Positions 41,150 through 49,226 of a stretch of 64,000 bases of DNA are shown piece after piece. The notes under the pieces were generated by a model, which did no database searches, had not been told where the DNA came from, and saw only the letters and a program-made list of their open reading frames with translations. The stretch is from contig OZ244910.1 of the NCBI GenBank assembly GCA_965221735.1, positions 2,046,001-2,110,000 of the forward strand, written 5' to 3'. Origin of the DNA: UBA2991 sp965221735. Its GTDB lineage: Bacteria; Chloroflexota; Dehalococcoidia; Tepidiformales; Tepidiformaceae. The number at the start of each line of letters is the position of its first letter. Within the stretch, counting starts at the first letter, position 1. Both the position numbers and the translations under genes were made by a program.

Positions 41150-41377
41150 TTACCGGAGGGCGAACAGCAGGGTGGGGAGGATCATCCCCATCAGCAGCAG
41201 GAGGGCGATGCCGATGCCGATCGAGTTCCAGTCGCGGCGGCGATTGCCGCCGGCGTGGTACTGCCGTTCCCAGGAGCCGTCGAGGAGGTCCCGGTCACGC
41301 TCGTCGGGGCCGAACACGACATCGTCGGCTTCGTCATCGAAGTCGTCGTACTCGTCGTACGGGTCAGCTTCGGGCAT
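41150..41377 (-). CDS. small acidic single-pass membrane protein
   Basis: 75 residues: a very acidic N-terminus (PYDEYDDFDDEADDVVFGPD), a basic patch NRRRDW, then one hydrophobic helix (IGIGIALLLLMGMILPTLLF) at the C-terminus. It looks like a tail-anchored protein. ATG 41377 lies 6 bases after TAGCAT, so it may start a leaderless transcript that also carries the SDR-like/CoA-transferase genes 9 bases downstream. Function unknown. Confidence 0.65.
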   Translation of the reverse strand: MPEADPYDEYDDFDDEADDVVFGPDERDRDLLDGSWERQYHAGGNRRRDWNSIGIGIALLLLMGMILPTLLFALR

Positions 41378-41383
41378 GGGCCC

Positions 41384-41389
41384 ATGCTA
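41384..41389 (-). promoter_or_regulatory. -10 hexamer TAGCAT, leaderless-type, for the small membrane protein
   Basis: TAGCAT (minus strand), 6 bases before ATG 41377; it overlaps the stop region of the upstream membrane protein gene. Confidence 0.45.
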
Positions 41390-42019
41390 GCGAACGGAGG
41401 CGCTGTGGTCGTCCGAACGGAAGTCCCACTCGATGCGGGCGGGACGGGGGATGCCGAAGAGGCCGAAGTGGAGGGTGCTGGCGACGAACGCGAAGACGGC
41501 GATCCAGTGACTTCCGTCGAGCACGACCATGAGGACGGTCGCAGCGATCCAGCCAAGGATGGCGAAGAGCCCGGCGGTGGTGTCGTCACGGGAGTTGGCG
41601 ACGGATCCGGCGGTGAGGAACGCGAAAACGGCGATCCAGGCGCCTTCGCCGGTTGCGACCAACGTCACGGCGACGGCGACCCAGCTGACCGCGACCGCGA
41701 GGCCGGTCAGGAAGGAGTTGCGGTCCATCGCGCTGTAGACGATGGCGCCGGTTGTCAGGAAGGCGAAGACGGACACCCAGGCGTTGTCGGGGTTATCGGC
41801 GACAACGGCGGCGGTCCCGCCCCAGGCGCCGGCGATGGCGAGGACGCGGGCGAGGCCGACGCTGCGCCGGAAGCCGACGGCGCCGGTCGCGAGGGCGGCG
41901 AAGATGAGGATCCACCAGACATCGCCCTGGAGGGCGGCGGCGGTCACGGCCCCGCCCCAGATAGCGGCGATGGAGAGGAGAGCGGTCGCCTTAAGCGTCA
42001 CGGAAGAATCCCTTCTCAT
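41387..42019 (-). CDS. multi-pass membrane protein, unknown function
   Basis: A 210-residue protein with about eight short hydrophobic segments in an internally repeated pattern: AAIWGGAVTAAALQGDVWWILIF, AGAWGGTAAVVA with WVSVFAFLTTGAIVY, and VTLVATGEGAWIAVFAFLTAG. The repeat [WA]xxVFAFLT[TA]G suggests an internal duplication. It starts inside the end of the crotonase gene (29-base overlap), implying co-transcription. No family recognised. Confidence 0.7.
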   Translation of the reverse strand: MRRDSSVTLKATALLSIAAIWGGAVTAAALQGDVWWILIFAALATGAVGFRRSVGLARVLAIAGAWGGTAAVVADNPDNAWVSVFAFLTTGAIVYSAMDRNSFLTGLAVAVSWVAVAVTLVATGEGAWIAVFAFLTAGSVANSRDDTTAGLFAILGWIAATVLMVVLDGSHWIAVFAFVASTLHFGLFGIPRPARIEWDFRSDDHSASVR

Positions 42020-42881
42020 CGCGGAGCTCGGGGCGGTCGACGAGGGCGCGCTGGTCTCCGAACTTCGTGTCGCGCCACTGGAGGGCGGCCTTGAGGCCGT
42101 GTTCGCGGGAGCGGGCGCCGAACTCGGCGACGCTGGGGGCGAGGTGGGCGCGGGCGTCGTTCTCGGTGGCGATGCGCTGGAGGGTGCGGGCGCCCATCAG
42201 CTCGAGGCCGATGTTGATGATGCGCTTGTTCGCCGAGAGCAGCTCCGTATCGATCATCGCGAGGCGGTCGGCGAGGCCCTCGACCTCCTCCTCGAGCAGG
42301 TCGAGGGGAAGGGCCTTCATGACGAGGCCGATCTTGGCGGCATCGGCGCCGGTGACGAAGTCGCCGGAGAGCATGAGCCGCTTGGCCCACTGGGGGCCGA
42401 CGTTATAGAGCCACATGTTGTTAGGGAGGGCGCCCTGGGCGCGGGCGGGCGGGAAGCCGATGAGGGTGTCGTCGGCGGCAATGATCATGTCGCAGAGGAG
42501 GGCGACGTCGGTGCCGCCCGCCACGCAGTAGCCATGGATCTGGGCGATGACGGGCTTGTGCATGTCGAAGATGGCCATACGCAGACGCTGGCCCTGCTCC
42601 ATGCGCCAGGCGTCGTCGTCGAAGGAGCGGCCCTCGCGGGTGTGGTCGTCGGGGTCGCGCTCGGCGAGGGGTCGGGGGGTGAGGTCGTACCCGGCGCTGA
42701 AGGCGCGTCCGGCCCCGCGCAGGATGACCGTGTGGACGCGGTTGTCGTTGTCGGCGTCCCAGAGGGCCTGGTTCAGCTCCTGCTGGAGCTGGATGGAGAG
42801 CGCGTTCAGCTTCTCCGGGCGGTTGAGGGTGATGCGGGCTCGTCCGCGTTCGACTTCGTAGATGATGGTCTCGTAGTCCAT
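41991..42881 (-). CDS. enoyl-CoA hydratase/isomerase (crotonase) family protein
   Basis: A 296-residue crotonase-fold protein. The CoA/oxyanion regions are RAFSAGYDL and GYCVAGGTDVALLCD. The two catalytic glutamates of true hydratases are not conserved (D and A at the expected spots in GGTDV and FPPARA), so a different crotonase reaction is likely. ATG 42881 has GGGAGG and a TAGAAT hexamer at 42925-42930. The C-terminal block REHGLKAALQWRDTKFGD is shared with the crotonase at 56241, making the two paralogues. Confidence 0.9.
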   Translation of the reverse strand: MDYETIIYEVERGRARITLNRPEKLNALSIQLQQELNQALWDADNDNRVHTVILRGAGRAFSAGYDLTPRPLAERDPDDHTREGRSFDDDAWRMEQGQRLRMAIFDMHKPVIAQIHGYCVAGGTDVALLCDMIIAADDTLIGFPPARAQGALPNNMWLYNVGPQWAKRLMLSGDFVTGADAAKIGLVMKALPLDLLEEEVEGLADRLAMIDTELLSANKRIINIGLELMGARTLQRIATENDARAHLAPSVAEFGARSREHGLKAALQWRDTKFGDQRALVDRPELRDEKGFFRDA

Positions 42882-42924
42882 GCGGACCTCCCGGAGGCGC
42901 CTGTTCGGCGGGTGCGTAGACGCC

Positions 42925-42930
42925 ATTCTA
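42925..42930 (-). promoter_or_regulatory. putative -10 hexamer TAGAAT for the crotonase operon
   Basis: TAGAAT (minus strand), 43 bases before ATG 42881, divergent from TATCGT at 42964-42969 that would serve the DEAD-box helicase. Confidence 0.45.
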
Positions 42931-43101
42931 GCGCCCGTTCCGGGGCGTTAGCGGCGGCTGTGGTATCGTCAGTGAACAACGGGCGCAGCGCCGGTGCTGC
43001 GAAGCGGGCGGAAGAGCCGCCGCCAGGCCCGGCGAACGAACATCAAGACGCCCCTACCGGCCGCGCACGGACGCGCGGCGACGAGAGGACAGTTTCCCCC
43101 T

Positions 43102-44526
43102 TTGCCTTTGCGATTGTTCCGGCGTACCAGCACCAAGACCGAACCAGAGACCCAGGACCAACCGACCGACACCGACCGCTCCAGCGGCGCCGCAACCGCG
43201 ACTCTGGAGGCTCCGGCGTCGCGCACCGACGAGGATGCGCGCGATCCGTCGCAGCCGCGACGGAGGCGTCGCCGCTCACGCGGCGGCAAGCGCCAGCGGC
43301 GGTCCGAGGGAAGCGCGGAGGCCGTGCACGCGAACGGCTCAGCCGCGCCTGCCGAGCGGCGACCCGTTCGTGCAGCCGACGACGATGACCTGACCGAACC
43401 GGCGGCGTTCCACGCGGCCGGCGTGCGCGGCGCGGGCCTGCGCGCGATCGGAGACCTGGGCTTCGAACAGCCGACACCGATCCAGGAACGCTCGCTGCCG
43501 CTGCTCTATGAAGGGCGCGACGTGGTCGGGCTCGCGCAGACGGGAACGGGCAAGACGCTTGCCTTCGGCGAGCCGCTGGCGCGCTCGATCGACCCCGGCC
43601 GGAACGAGGTCCAGGGCCTCGTGCTGGTCCCGACACGGGAGCTGTGCGACCAGGTGACCGAGGTCATCGCGCACCTGGGTGACTACTACGGCTTCACGAC
43701 CATCCGGCTGGTGGGCGGCAAGCCCATCAACCGCGACCTCGAAGCGCTCGAGCGGGGCGGCCACGTGATCGTGGGCACGCCCGGGCGCGTCATCGACCAC
43801 CTGCGGCGGCGGACGCTCTCGTTGAAGCGAGCCCGTTTCGTGGTGCTCGACGAGGCGGACGAGATGCTCGACATCGGGTTCGCCAAGGACATCGACCATA
43901 TCCTGCGACAGGCGCCGCTCGACCGGCAGACGGCGCTCTTCAGCGCGACGATGCCGATGAGCATCAGCCGGCTGGTGTGGCGCTACATGCGTGACTCGGA
44001 GCGCATCGAGGCGGCTCCCACGCAGCTGCAGCCGGTCGAGACGGTCCGGCAGCTCTACTGCGAGGTGGCCTCGCGGGACAAGTTCCACGCACTCGAGCAC
44101 CTGCACGATTCGATGGACCTTGGCCGTTCGCTCATCTTCCGGCGGACGAAGGTCGGGGTGGACAAGCTGACCGACGGTCTGCGGCGCGACGGCATCCAGG
44201 CGCGCGCCATCCACGGCGACCTGCGGCAGGGCGAGCGCGACCGCGTGATGCGCGACTTCCGCAGCGGCAAGCTGGAGTGGCTGGTGGCGACGAACGTGGC
44301 CGCGCGAGGGCTCGACATTCCCGACATCGCGCACGTGGTCAACTACGACGTGCCGCAGAACGCGGAGGAGTACATCCACCGCGTGGGCCGCACGGCGCGG
44401 GCGGGCAAGGAAGGCTCGGCGATCACGTTCGTGGGCGAGTGGGAGCTCGGGGAGTGGGAAGCGATCATCGAGCGCGTGGGCGAGGACGCCCTGGAGCACC
44501 TCGATATCCCAACCCGCTTCGACTAG
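43102..44526 (+). CDS. DEAD-box RNA helicase
   Basis: About 474 residues. A basic, disordered N-terminal region (RRRRRRSRGGKRQRR) precedes the helicase core: Q motif LGFEQPTPIQ, Walker A AQTGTGKT, PTREL, VLDEADEMLD, SAT, and HRVGRTARAG. It is an ATP-driven RNA unwinder used in ribosome assembly or mRNA turnover. The start is uncertain: I take TTG 43102, about 12 bases after GAGAGG. GTG 42994 would add low-quality sequence. If 43102 is right, the leader from TATCGT (42964-42969) is about 125 bases. Confidence 0.88.
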   Translation: MPLRLFRRTSTKTEPETQDQPTDTDRSSGAATATLEAPASRTDEDARDPSQPRRRRRRSRGGKRQRRSEGSAEAVHANGSAAPAERRPVRAADDDDLTEPAAFHAAGVRGAGLRAIGDLGFEQPTPIQERSLPLLYEGRDVVGLAQTGTGKTLAFGEPLARSIDPGRNEVQGLVLVPTRELCDQVTEVIAHLGDYYGFTTIRLVGGKPINRDLEALERGGHVIVGTPGRVIDHLRRRTLSLKRARFVVLDEADEMLDIGFAKDIDHILRQAPLDRQTALFSATMPMSISRLVWRYMRDSERIEAAPTQLQPVETVRQLYCEVASRDKFHALEHLHDSMDLGRSLIFRRTKVGVDKLTDGLRRDGIQARAIHGDLRQGERDRVMRDFRSGKLEWLVATNVAARGLDIPDIAHVVNYDVPQNAEEYIHRVGRTARAGKEGSAITFVGEWELGEWEAIIERVGEDALEHLDIPTRFD

Positions 44527-44539
44527 CGGAAGCTACCGG

Positions 44540-44740
44540 CTAGGCGTCCTCAACGACGATGGCGCCGCTGGGGCAGATCTCGGCGGCGTCCTCGGCTGCT
44601 TCAAGGTCGTCGTCGCTCTCGGGGAATTCGACGAGGATGTCGGGCCAGCCCTGGGAATCGGCCTTGAAGATGCTGGGCTGCAGGTAGTAGCACTGCCCGG
44701 CCTTCAGACAGATCGCTCGGTCGACCACGACTTTCTTCAT
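44540..44740 (-). CDS. [3Fe-4S]-type ferredoxin
   Basis: A 66-residue ferredoxin with C11, C17 and C56 (CLKAGQC and ICPSGAI); the position between the first two that would be a cysteine in a four-cysteine cluster is alanine, so a [3Fe-4S] cluster is expected, as in ferredoxins serving cytochrome P450s. A TATGCT hexamer lies at 44768-44773, 27 bases before ATG 44740. No P450 or reductase gene is nearby. Its electron partner is unknown. Confidence 0.88.
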   Translation of the reverse strand: MKKVVVDRAICLKAGQCYYLQPSIFKADSQGWPDILVEFPESDDDLEAAEDAAEICPSGAIVVEDA

Positions 44741-44786
44741 TGCGACGCACCTCTTGCGGGTCCGGGAAGCATAGCCGATGCCAGGC

Positions 44787-45548
44787 TCACGAGCCGGCGA
44801 CGACGGGGTTGCCGAGGACGCCCGCGCCGGTGACCTCGACCTCGACGGTATCGCCGGGGTTGAGGGCCTGGGGCTGGCCGGGAGTGCCGCTGTAGATGAT
44901 GTCGCCCGGCAGGAGCGTCATGACGGCGGCGGTGTAGCGCACGATCTCGGGGATGTCGAGGATGAGCTCGTCGGAGCGGCCGTGCTGGGTCTCGACGCCG
45001 TTGGTGCGGGTGCGGACCTCGATCGTCTCGTGGTCGAGCCCCGTGGCAATCGAAGGGCCGAAGACGCCGAAGGTGTCGGCGCCCTTGGCGCGCCACCACT
45101 GGCCATCGTTCGCCTGCCAGTCGCGGGCGCTGACGTCGTTGCCGGCGGTGTAGCCGAAGATGCCGGCGAGGGCCTCCTCGCGGGTGGGGGCGGTGAGCTC
45201 GCGGCCGATGACGATAACGATCTCGCCTTCGGGGTCGACGCGGGCGGAGGCGGCGGGGAGGCGGATGGGGTCGCCGGGGCCGGCGATGGAGGAGAGGGGC
45301 TTGAGGAAGAGGGTGGGCGGATCGGGGGCGGGGCGGCCGCCGAGGTGGCTCGCGTAGTTGAGCCCGACGCAGACGATCGAGCGGGGCTCGCAGGGCGGAA
45401 GGAGGCGCACGTCCGCCAGCGCGATCTCCTCGCCGGTGCGCACCGTGCGCTCCCAGAAGGGCTCGGCGATGACGGCGATGCGGTCGCCCTCGAGCAGGCC
45501 GGCTCCGGTGGAGCCGTCGGGGCGGGCGAAACGTACGTAGCGGTCCAT
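44787..45548 (-). CDS. fumarylacetoacetate hydrolase (FAH) family protein
   Basis: A 253-residue FAH-fold hydrolase/isomerase. It has the metal and substrate residues in CVGLNYASHLGG, DPEGEIVIVIGREL, GNDVSARDWQ, and TLLPGDIIYSGTPGQPQALNPGD. Members cleave C-C bonds in acylpyruvates or act as decarboxylases and isomerases of aromatic ring-cleavage products. ATG 45548 has GGAGG. It follows proB by 20 bases on the same strand. The longer open frame upstream is a shadow of proB. Confidence 0.93.
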   Translation of the reverse strand: MDRYVRFARPDGSTGAGLLEGDRIAVIAEPFWERTVRTGEEIALADVRLLPPCEPRSIVCVGLNYASHLGGRPAPDPPTLFLKPLSSIAGPGDPIRLPAASARVDPEGEIVIVIGRELTAPTREEALAGIFGYTAGNDVSARDWQANDGQWWRAKGADTFGVFGPSIATGLDHETIEVRTRTNGVETQHGRSDELILDIPEIVRYTAAVMTLLPGDIIYSGTPGQPQALNPGDTVEVEVTGAGVLGNPVVAGS

Positions 45549-45568
45549 GGGGCCTCCGGGCCGGGCTC

Positions 45569-46669
45569 CTAGAGGAGCACGAGATTGTCTCGGTGGATGA
45601 CCTCTTCGCCGTAGGCGTAGCCGAGGGTGTCGGCGATGAGGTCGCTGCGAAGTCCGCGGATGCGCAGGACTTCGCCGCTGGCGTAGTTGGTGATGCCGGC
45701 GGCAACGCGCTTGCCGTCGGCGTCGCGGACCTCGATGGCCTCGCCGCGCTCGAAGGCGCCCTCGACGTCCTTCACGCCTGCGGGGAGCAGGCTGCGGCCG
45801 CGATCGCGGAGGGCGGAGGCGGCGCCGCCGTCGACGACGAGGTGGCCGCTGACGCCGGCGTTGCCGAGAATCCAGCGCTTGCGGCTCTCGAGCTGGTTGG
45901 TGGCGGGGGCGAAGCGGGTGCCGATGGCGCTCCCGTCGGCGGCGGTCAGGAGGGCGTCGGGCGTGCGGCCGTTGGCGATGACGACTGCGGCGCCCCCCTG
46001 TGTCGCGACGCGGGCGGCGCTGATCTTCGAGGTCATGCCGCCGCGGCCGGGCCCGTCGCCGGCGGCGTCCTCGTGGCGCTCGTCGATGGCGTCCACCTCG
46101 TCGATGAGGCGGGCGGTGGGGTCGAGGGCGGGGTCGGCGGTGTAGAGGCCGTCGACATCGGTGAGGATGACGAGCAGGTCGGCGTCGATGAGGTTCGCGA
46201 CGAAAGCGGAGAGGCTGTCGTTCTCGCCGATGCGGGAGGCCAGCACCTCGTCGAGGGCGACGGCGTCGTTCTCGTTGACGACGGGGACGGCGCCGCAGTC
46301 GAGCAGGTCGCGGAGGGTGGTGCGGGCGTTCAGGTAGCCGAGCCGGTCGCTGAGGTCGCGGCGGGTGAGGAGCACCTGGGCGACGACGGTGTCGTGCCAC
46401 TCGAAGAGCTCGTCCCAGCTCTGCATGAGGTGGCTCTGGCCGACGCTGGCGAGGGCCTGGCGGCTGAGGTCGGGGGCTTCGGGGCGACGGCCGAGGACGT
46501 GGCGTCCGGCGGCCTGGGCGCCGCTGGAAACGATGGCGACCTCGCAGCCCGCCTCGCGCAGGCGGGCGACCTGGCCCACGAGCCGCGACATCGCCACGAG
46601 ATCGAGGCGGTCGGAGCCGGCAGTGAGGAGGCTCGTGCCGAACTTGGCGACGATGCGGCGGTAGCGCAT
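45569..46669 (-). CDS. proB: glutamate 5-kinase ProB
   Basis: A 366-residue amino-acid kinase with a C-terminal PUA domain, the usual size of ProB. The start RRIVAKFGTSLLTAGSDRLD, VSSGAQAAGRHVLG, VPVVNENDAV, and GGMTSKISAARVAT are kinase signatures. The PUA domain is at about residues 280-366. It makes glutamate 5-phosphate, the first step of proline synthesis. ATG 46669 follows TACCAT by 6 bases, back to back with murJ. proA is not adjacent. Confidence 0.97.
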   Translation of the reverse strand: MRYRRIVAKFGTSLLTAGSDRLDLVAMSRLVGQVARLREAGCEVAIVSSGAQAAGRHVLGRRPEAPDLSRQALASVGQSHLMQSWDELFEWHDTVVAQVLLTRRDLSDRLGYLNARTTLRDLLDCGAVPVVNENDAVALDEVLASRIGENDSLSAFVANLIDADLLVILTDVDGLYTADPALDPTARLIDEVDAIDERHEDAAGDGPGRGGMTSKISAARVATQGGAAVVIANGRTPDALLTAADGSAIGTRFAPATNQLESRKRWILGNAGVSGHLVVDGGAASALRDRGRSLLPAGVKDVEGAFERGEAIEVRDADGKRVAAGITNYASGEVLRIRGLRSDLIADTLGYAYGEEVIHRDNLVLL

Positions 46670-46675
46670 GGCTCC

Positions 46676-46681
46676 ATGGTA
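46676..46681 (-). promoter_or_regulatory. -10 hexamer TACCAT, leaderless-type, for proB
   Basis: TACCAT (minus strand), 6 bases before ATG 46669. Confidence 0.5.
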
Positions 46682-46740
46682 GCGGCGCGGGGCGATGGCG
46701 CTACGTGGAGAAGCGCTGCGACCGCAGATCGGGGAGGCCG

Positions 46741-46746
46741 TACCAT
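46741..46746 (+). promoter_or_regulatory. -10 hexamer TACCAT, leaderless-type, for murJ
   Basis: TACCAT overlaps an upstream ATG (46745) and lies 7 bases before ATG 46754, favouring the latter as the start. Confidence 0.45.
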
Positions 46747-46753
46747 GCCCCGC

Positions 46754-48361
46754 ATGGCCGCCGAGGGGTCATCCGCGGGAAGGCTTGATGGCGCGCGCCA
46801 GGGGCTCGCGATCGCGGCGGCGATCGTGGCGTTCGGCTTCCTCGGATCCCGGCTGCTGGGGGTCGTGCGAACGGCGGCGATCGCGGATGCGTTCGGGGCG
46901 AGTCCCGAACTGGACGCCTACTGGGTGGCCTTCCGCGTTCCCGACCTGATCTTCCAGGTTCTGGCGGGGGCGACGCTGGGGAGCGCGTTCATCCCCGTGT
47001 TCACGCGGCTGTACCGGCGCGAGGGGACGGAGTCGGCCTGGAGGCTGGCGAGCAACGTCCTGACCATCGTGTTCGTCGCGACGGCGGTGCTGTGCCTGAT
47101 TGCGCTGGCGCTGGCGCCGTGCCTCGTGCCCCTGTTCGCGCCGGGGCTGGGAGACGACATCGGGCGCGGGGACGAGCTGACCTCGGAGGCGGTGAAGCTC
47201 ACGCGGATCATGCTGCTCTCGCCGCTGTTGCTCTCCGTGAGCGGGATGATTACGGGCATCCTGAACGCGCGGCAGCACTTCTTCCTGCCGGCGCTGGCGC
47301 CCTCGCTCTACAACATCGGCATCATCGTCGGGGCGCTGGCGCTGGCGGGGCGGTTCGGGGTGGAGGGGCTCGCGATCGGCGTGGTCGCGGGTTCGGCGGC
47401 GCACCTGGTGATCCAGATCCCCGGGCTGGTGCGGCAACGGATGCGGTACGGGCTCCGCATCGACCTGAGGGACGCGCCCACGCGGGAAGTCGCGCGGCTG
47501 ATGGCACCCCGCGTGCTGGGGCTAGCGGCGGCACAGGCGAACTTCGTCGTGACGACGACGTTCTTCGCCTCGAAAGTGGGGACGTCGGCCATCTCGGGGC
47601 TGACATTCGCGTGGCTGATCGCGAGCCTGCCGGTCGCGCTCTTCGGCATCGCGCTCTCGACGGCGGCGTTCCCGACGCTGGCAGAACACGAGGCGGCGGG
47701 GGACCGGCGCAGCCTCCTGGAGACGGTCTCGAGGGTGCTGCGAACGATCCTGTTCTTCTCCATACCGGCGGCGCTGGGGCTGGCATTCCTGCGCGAACCG
47801 GCGACGACGGTGCTGCTGGAGCGGGGTGCGTTCGGCGCGAGCGACACGGCCATTACCTCGGCGGCGCTGGGGTTCCTCTGCCTGAGCATCGTTCCCCAGG
47901 CGGCGGTCGAGATTCACAGCCGCGGCTTCTACGCGCTCGGAGACACGCGCACGCCGGTGCTGCTGACGGTGGGGGCGGTGGTGGTGAACATCGTGCTCAG
48001 CACGATCCTCTGGGAGCGGTACGGGGTGGAGGGGCTGGCGATCTCGCTCTCGGTGGCCTCGTGGCTGGAGTGGATCTTCCTGTACTGGCTGTACGCGGTG
48101 CGGACGGGGTCGGCGGCAGATGCGTTCCGGGACCTGCACGCGATCGCGCGCATCGCGGCGGCGGCGGCGGCGATGGCCCTGTTCCTCGGGCTGGTGCTTC
48201 CAACGTTCGACGAGCCGGGATCGGCGGCGGCGTGGGTGACGGTCCTCGCGGCAGCAATCGCCGGTCTGGCGGTGTACCTGGGGGTGGCGATCCTGCTGCG
48301 GGTGGAGGAGGTCGAAGAGGCGCGGAGCCGCCTGGTCGCACTGTTGCGACCGCGAGAGTAG
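46754..48361 (+). CDS. murJ: lipid II flippase MurJ
   Basis: A 535-residue MATE/MOP-superfamily membrane protein with about fourteen helices. The start GSRLLGVVRTAAIADAFGAS and then AGATLGSAFIPVFTRL and SPLLLSVSGMITGILNARQHF are typical of MurJ/MviN. It moves lipid II across the membrane in peptidoglycan synthesis. Two in-frame ATGs exist at 46745 and 46754; the promoter signal supports 46754. It is divergent from proB and converges on DUF503. Together with gatD it implies a peptidoglycan wall. Confidence 0.95.
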   Translation: MAAEGSSAGRLDGARQGLAIAAAIVAFGFLGSRLLGVVRTAAIADAFGASPELDAYWVAFRVPDLIFQVLAGATLGSAFIPVFTRLYRREGTESAWRLASNVLTIVFVATAVLCLIALALAPCLVPLFAPGLGDDIGRGDELTSEAVKLTRIMLLSPLLLSVSGMITGILNARQHFFLPALAPSLYNIGIIVGALALAGRFGVEGLAIGVVAGSAAHLVIQIPGLVRQRMRYGLRIDLRDAPTREVARLMAPRVLGLAAAQANFVVTTTFFASKVGTSAISGLTFAWLIASLPVALFGIALSTAAFPTLAEHEAAGDRRSLLETVSRVLRTILFFSIPAALGLAFLREPATTVLLERGAFGASDTAITSAALGFLCLSIVPQAAVEIHSRGFYALGDTRTPVLLTVGAVVVNIVLSTILWERYGVEGLAISLSVASWLEWIFLYWLYAVRTGSAADAFRDLHAIARIAAAAAAMALFLGLVLPTFDEPGSAAAWVTVLAAAIAGLAVYLGVAILLRVEEVEEARSRLVALLRPRE

Positions 48362-48367
48362 GCGCGG

Positions 48368-48655
48368 TCAGACGCCGATGAGCTCGGTCTCGATGTCGAC
48401 GACCTCGGCATCGAGGCGCCAGCCCTCGACGGCGCGGGCGATCTCCTGGAGCTGGGCGTCGGCGTGGGCGCTCTCGCTGGAGAGGCAGGCGACGGCGATG
48501 GTCGTGAGGTCGAGGGCGTCGAGGTCACCGGCCTCGCTGACAGCCGCGTTGTAGCGATGGCGCAGGCGCTCGACGACCGACTTCACGAGGGCGCGCTTCT
48601 CCTTGCGGGAGTGGGCGACGAAGCGGAGGCGGATACGGAGGAGGCCGAGAACCAT
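48368..48655 (-). CDS. DUF503 (YlxP-like) protein
   Basis: A 95-residue DUF503 protein: VLGLLRIRLRFVAHSRKEKRALVKS followed by IAVACLSSESAHADAQLQEI. YlxP relatives sit near translation genes such as rbfA or nusA in other bacteria; here it is 13 bases after scpB. The longer frame upstream is antisense or shadow sequence. ATG 48655 is the start. The molecular role remains undetermined in the family. Confidence 0.88.
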   Translation of the reverse strand: MVLGLLRIRLRFVAHSRKEKRALVKSVVERLRHRYNAAVSEAGDLDALDLTTIAVACLSSESAHADAQLQEIARAVEGWRLDAEVVDIETELIGV

Positions 48656-48668
48656 CGGTGGAAGCGGC

Positions 48669-49226
48669 TCAGATGTCGACGGTGTCGGGCGGATCGTCCT
48701 CGGGGAGGGGAGGGAGGTCGGAGGGGCCGAGGAGGCCGAAGTGCTCGTAGAAACGGGGCGCGGGCCGGTAGAGCCGGGGGCGTCCGGGGGAGCGAGCGGT
48801 TCCGACGTTCTCGATAAGGCCACGCTGCTCGAGGTTCGCCACGATGCGGTCGGAGTTGACCCCGCGAATGGCCTCGACTTCGCCACGCGTGCAGGGCTGG
48901 CGGTAGGCGACGATGGTGAGGGTCTCCAGGGCGGCGCGCGAGAGGCGCACGGCCGACTCCTGCCCGAGGAGCTGGGAGACGTAGGGCGCGTACTCGGGCG
49001 CGGTGACGAGCTGGTAGCGCCCGCCCTCCTCCTGGAGGCGGAGGCCGCGGGCCTCGTAGTCGGCGGCGAGGCGTTGAAGGCCGGTCCGGATGGAGCGCTC
49101 GCCGACGCCGGCGGCGCGGGCGAGCGCTGCCGCGCCGAGGGGTTCCTCGGAGGCGAGGAGGAGCGCCTCAAGCACCCAGGGAAGCTCGTCGCGGGAGGGG
49201 CGGTCGGGAGGGGCCGTCTCGGTCAT
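48669..49226 (-). CDS. scpB: segregation and condensation protein ScpB
   Basis: A 185-residue protein with two winged-helix domains: LPWVLEALLLASEEPLGAAALA and LSRAALETLTIVAYRQPCTRGEVEAIRG, the ScpB signature. It is the kleisin-associated subunit of the SMC-ScpAB condensin. It overlaps mtaB by 4 bases and precedes DUF503. The usual scpA neighbour is absent, so the complex's kleisin must be encoded elsewhere. Confidence 0.95.
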   Translation of the reverse strand: MTETAPPDRPSRDELPWVLEALLLASEEPLGAAALARAAGVGERSIRTGLQRLAADYEARGLRLQEEGGRYQLVTAPEYAPYVSQLLGQESAVRLSRAALETLTIVAYRQPCTRGEVEAIRGVNSDRIVANLEQRGLIENVGTARSPGRPRLYRPAPRFYEHFGLLGPSDLPPLPEDDPPDTVDI

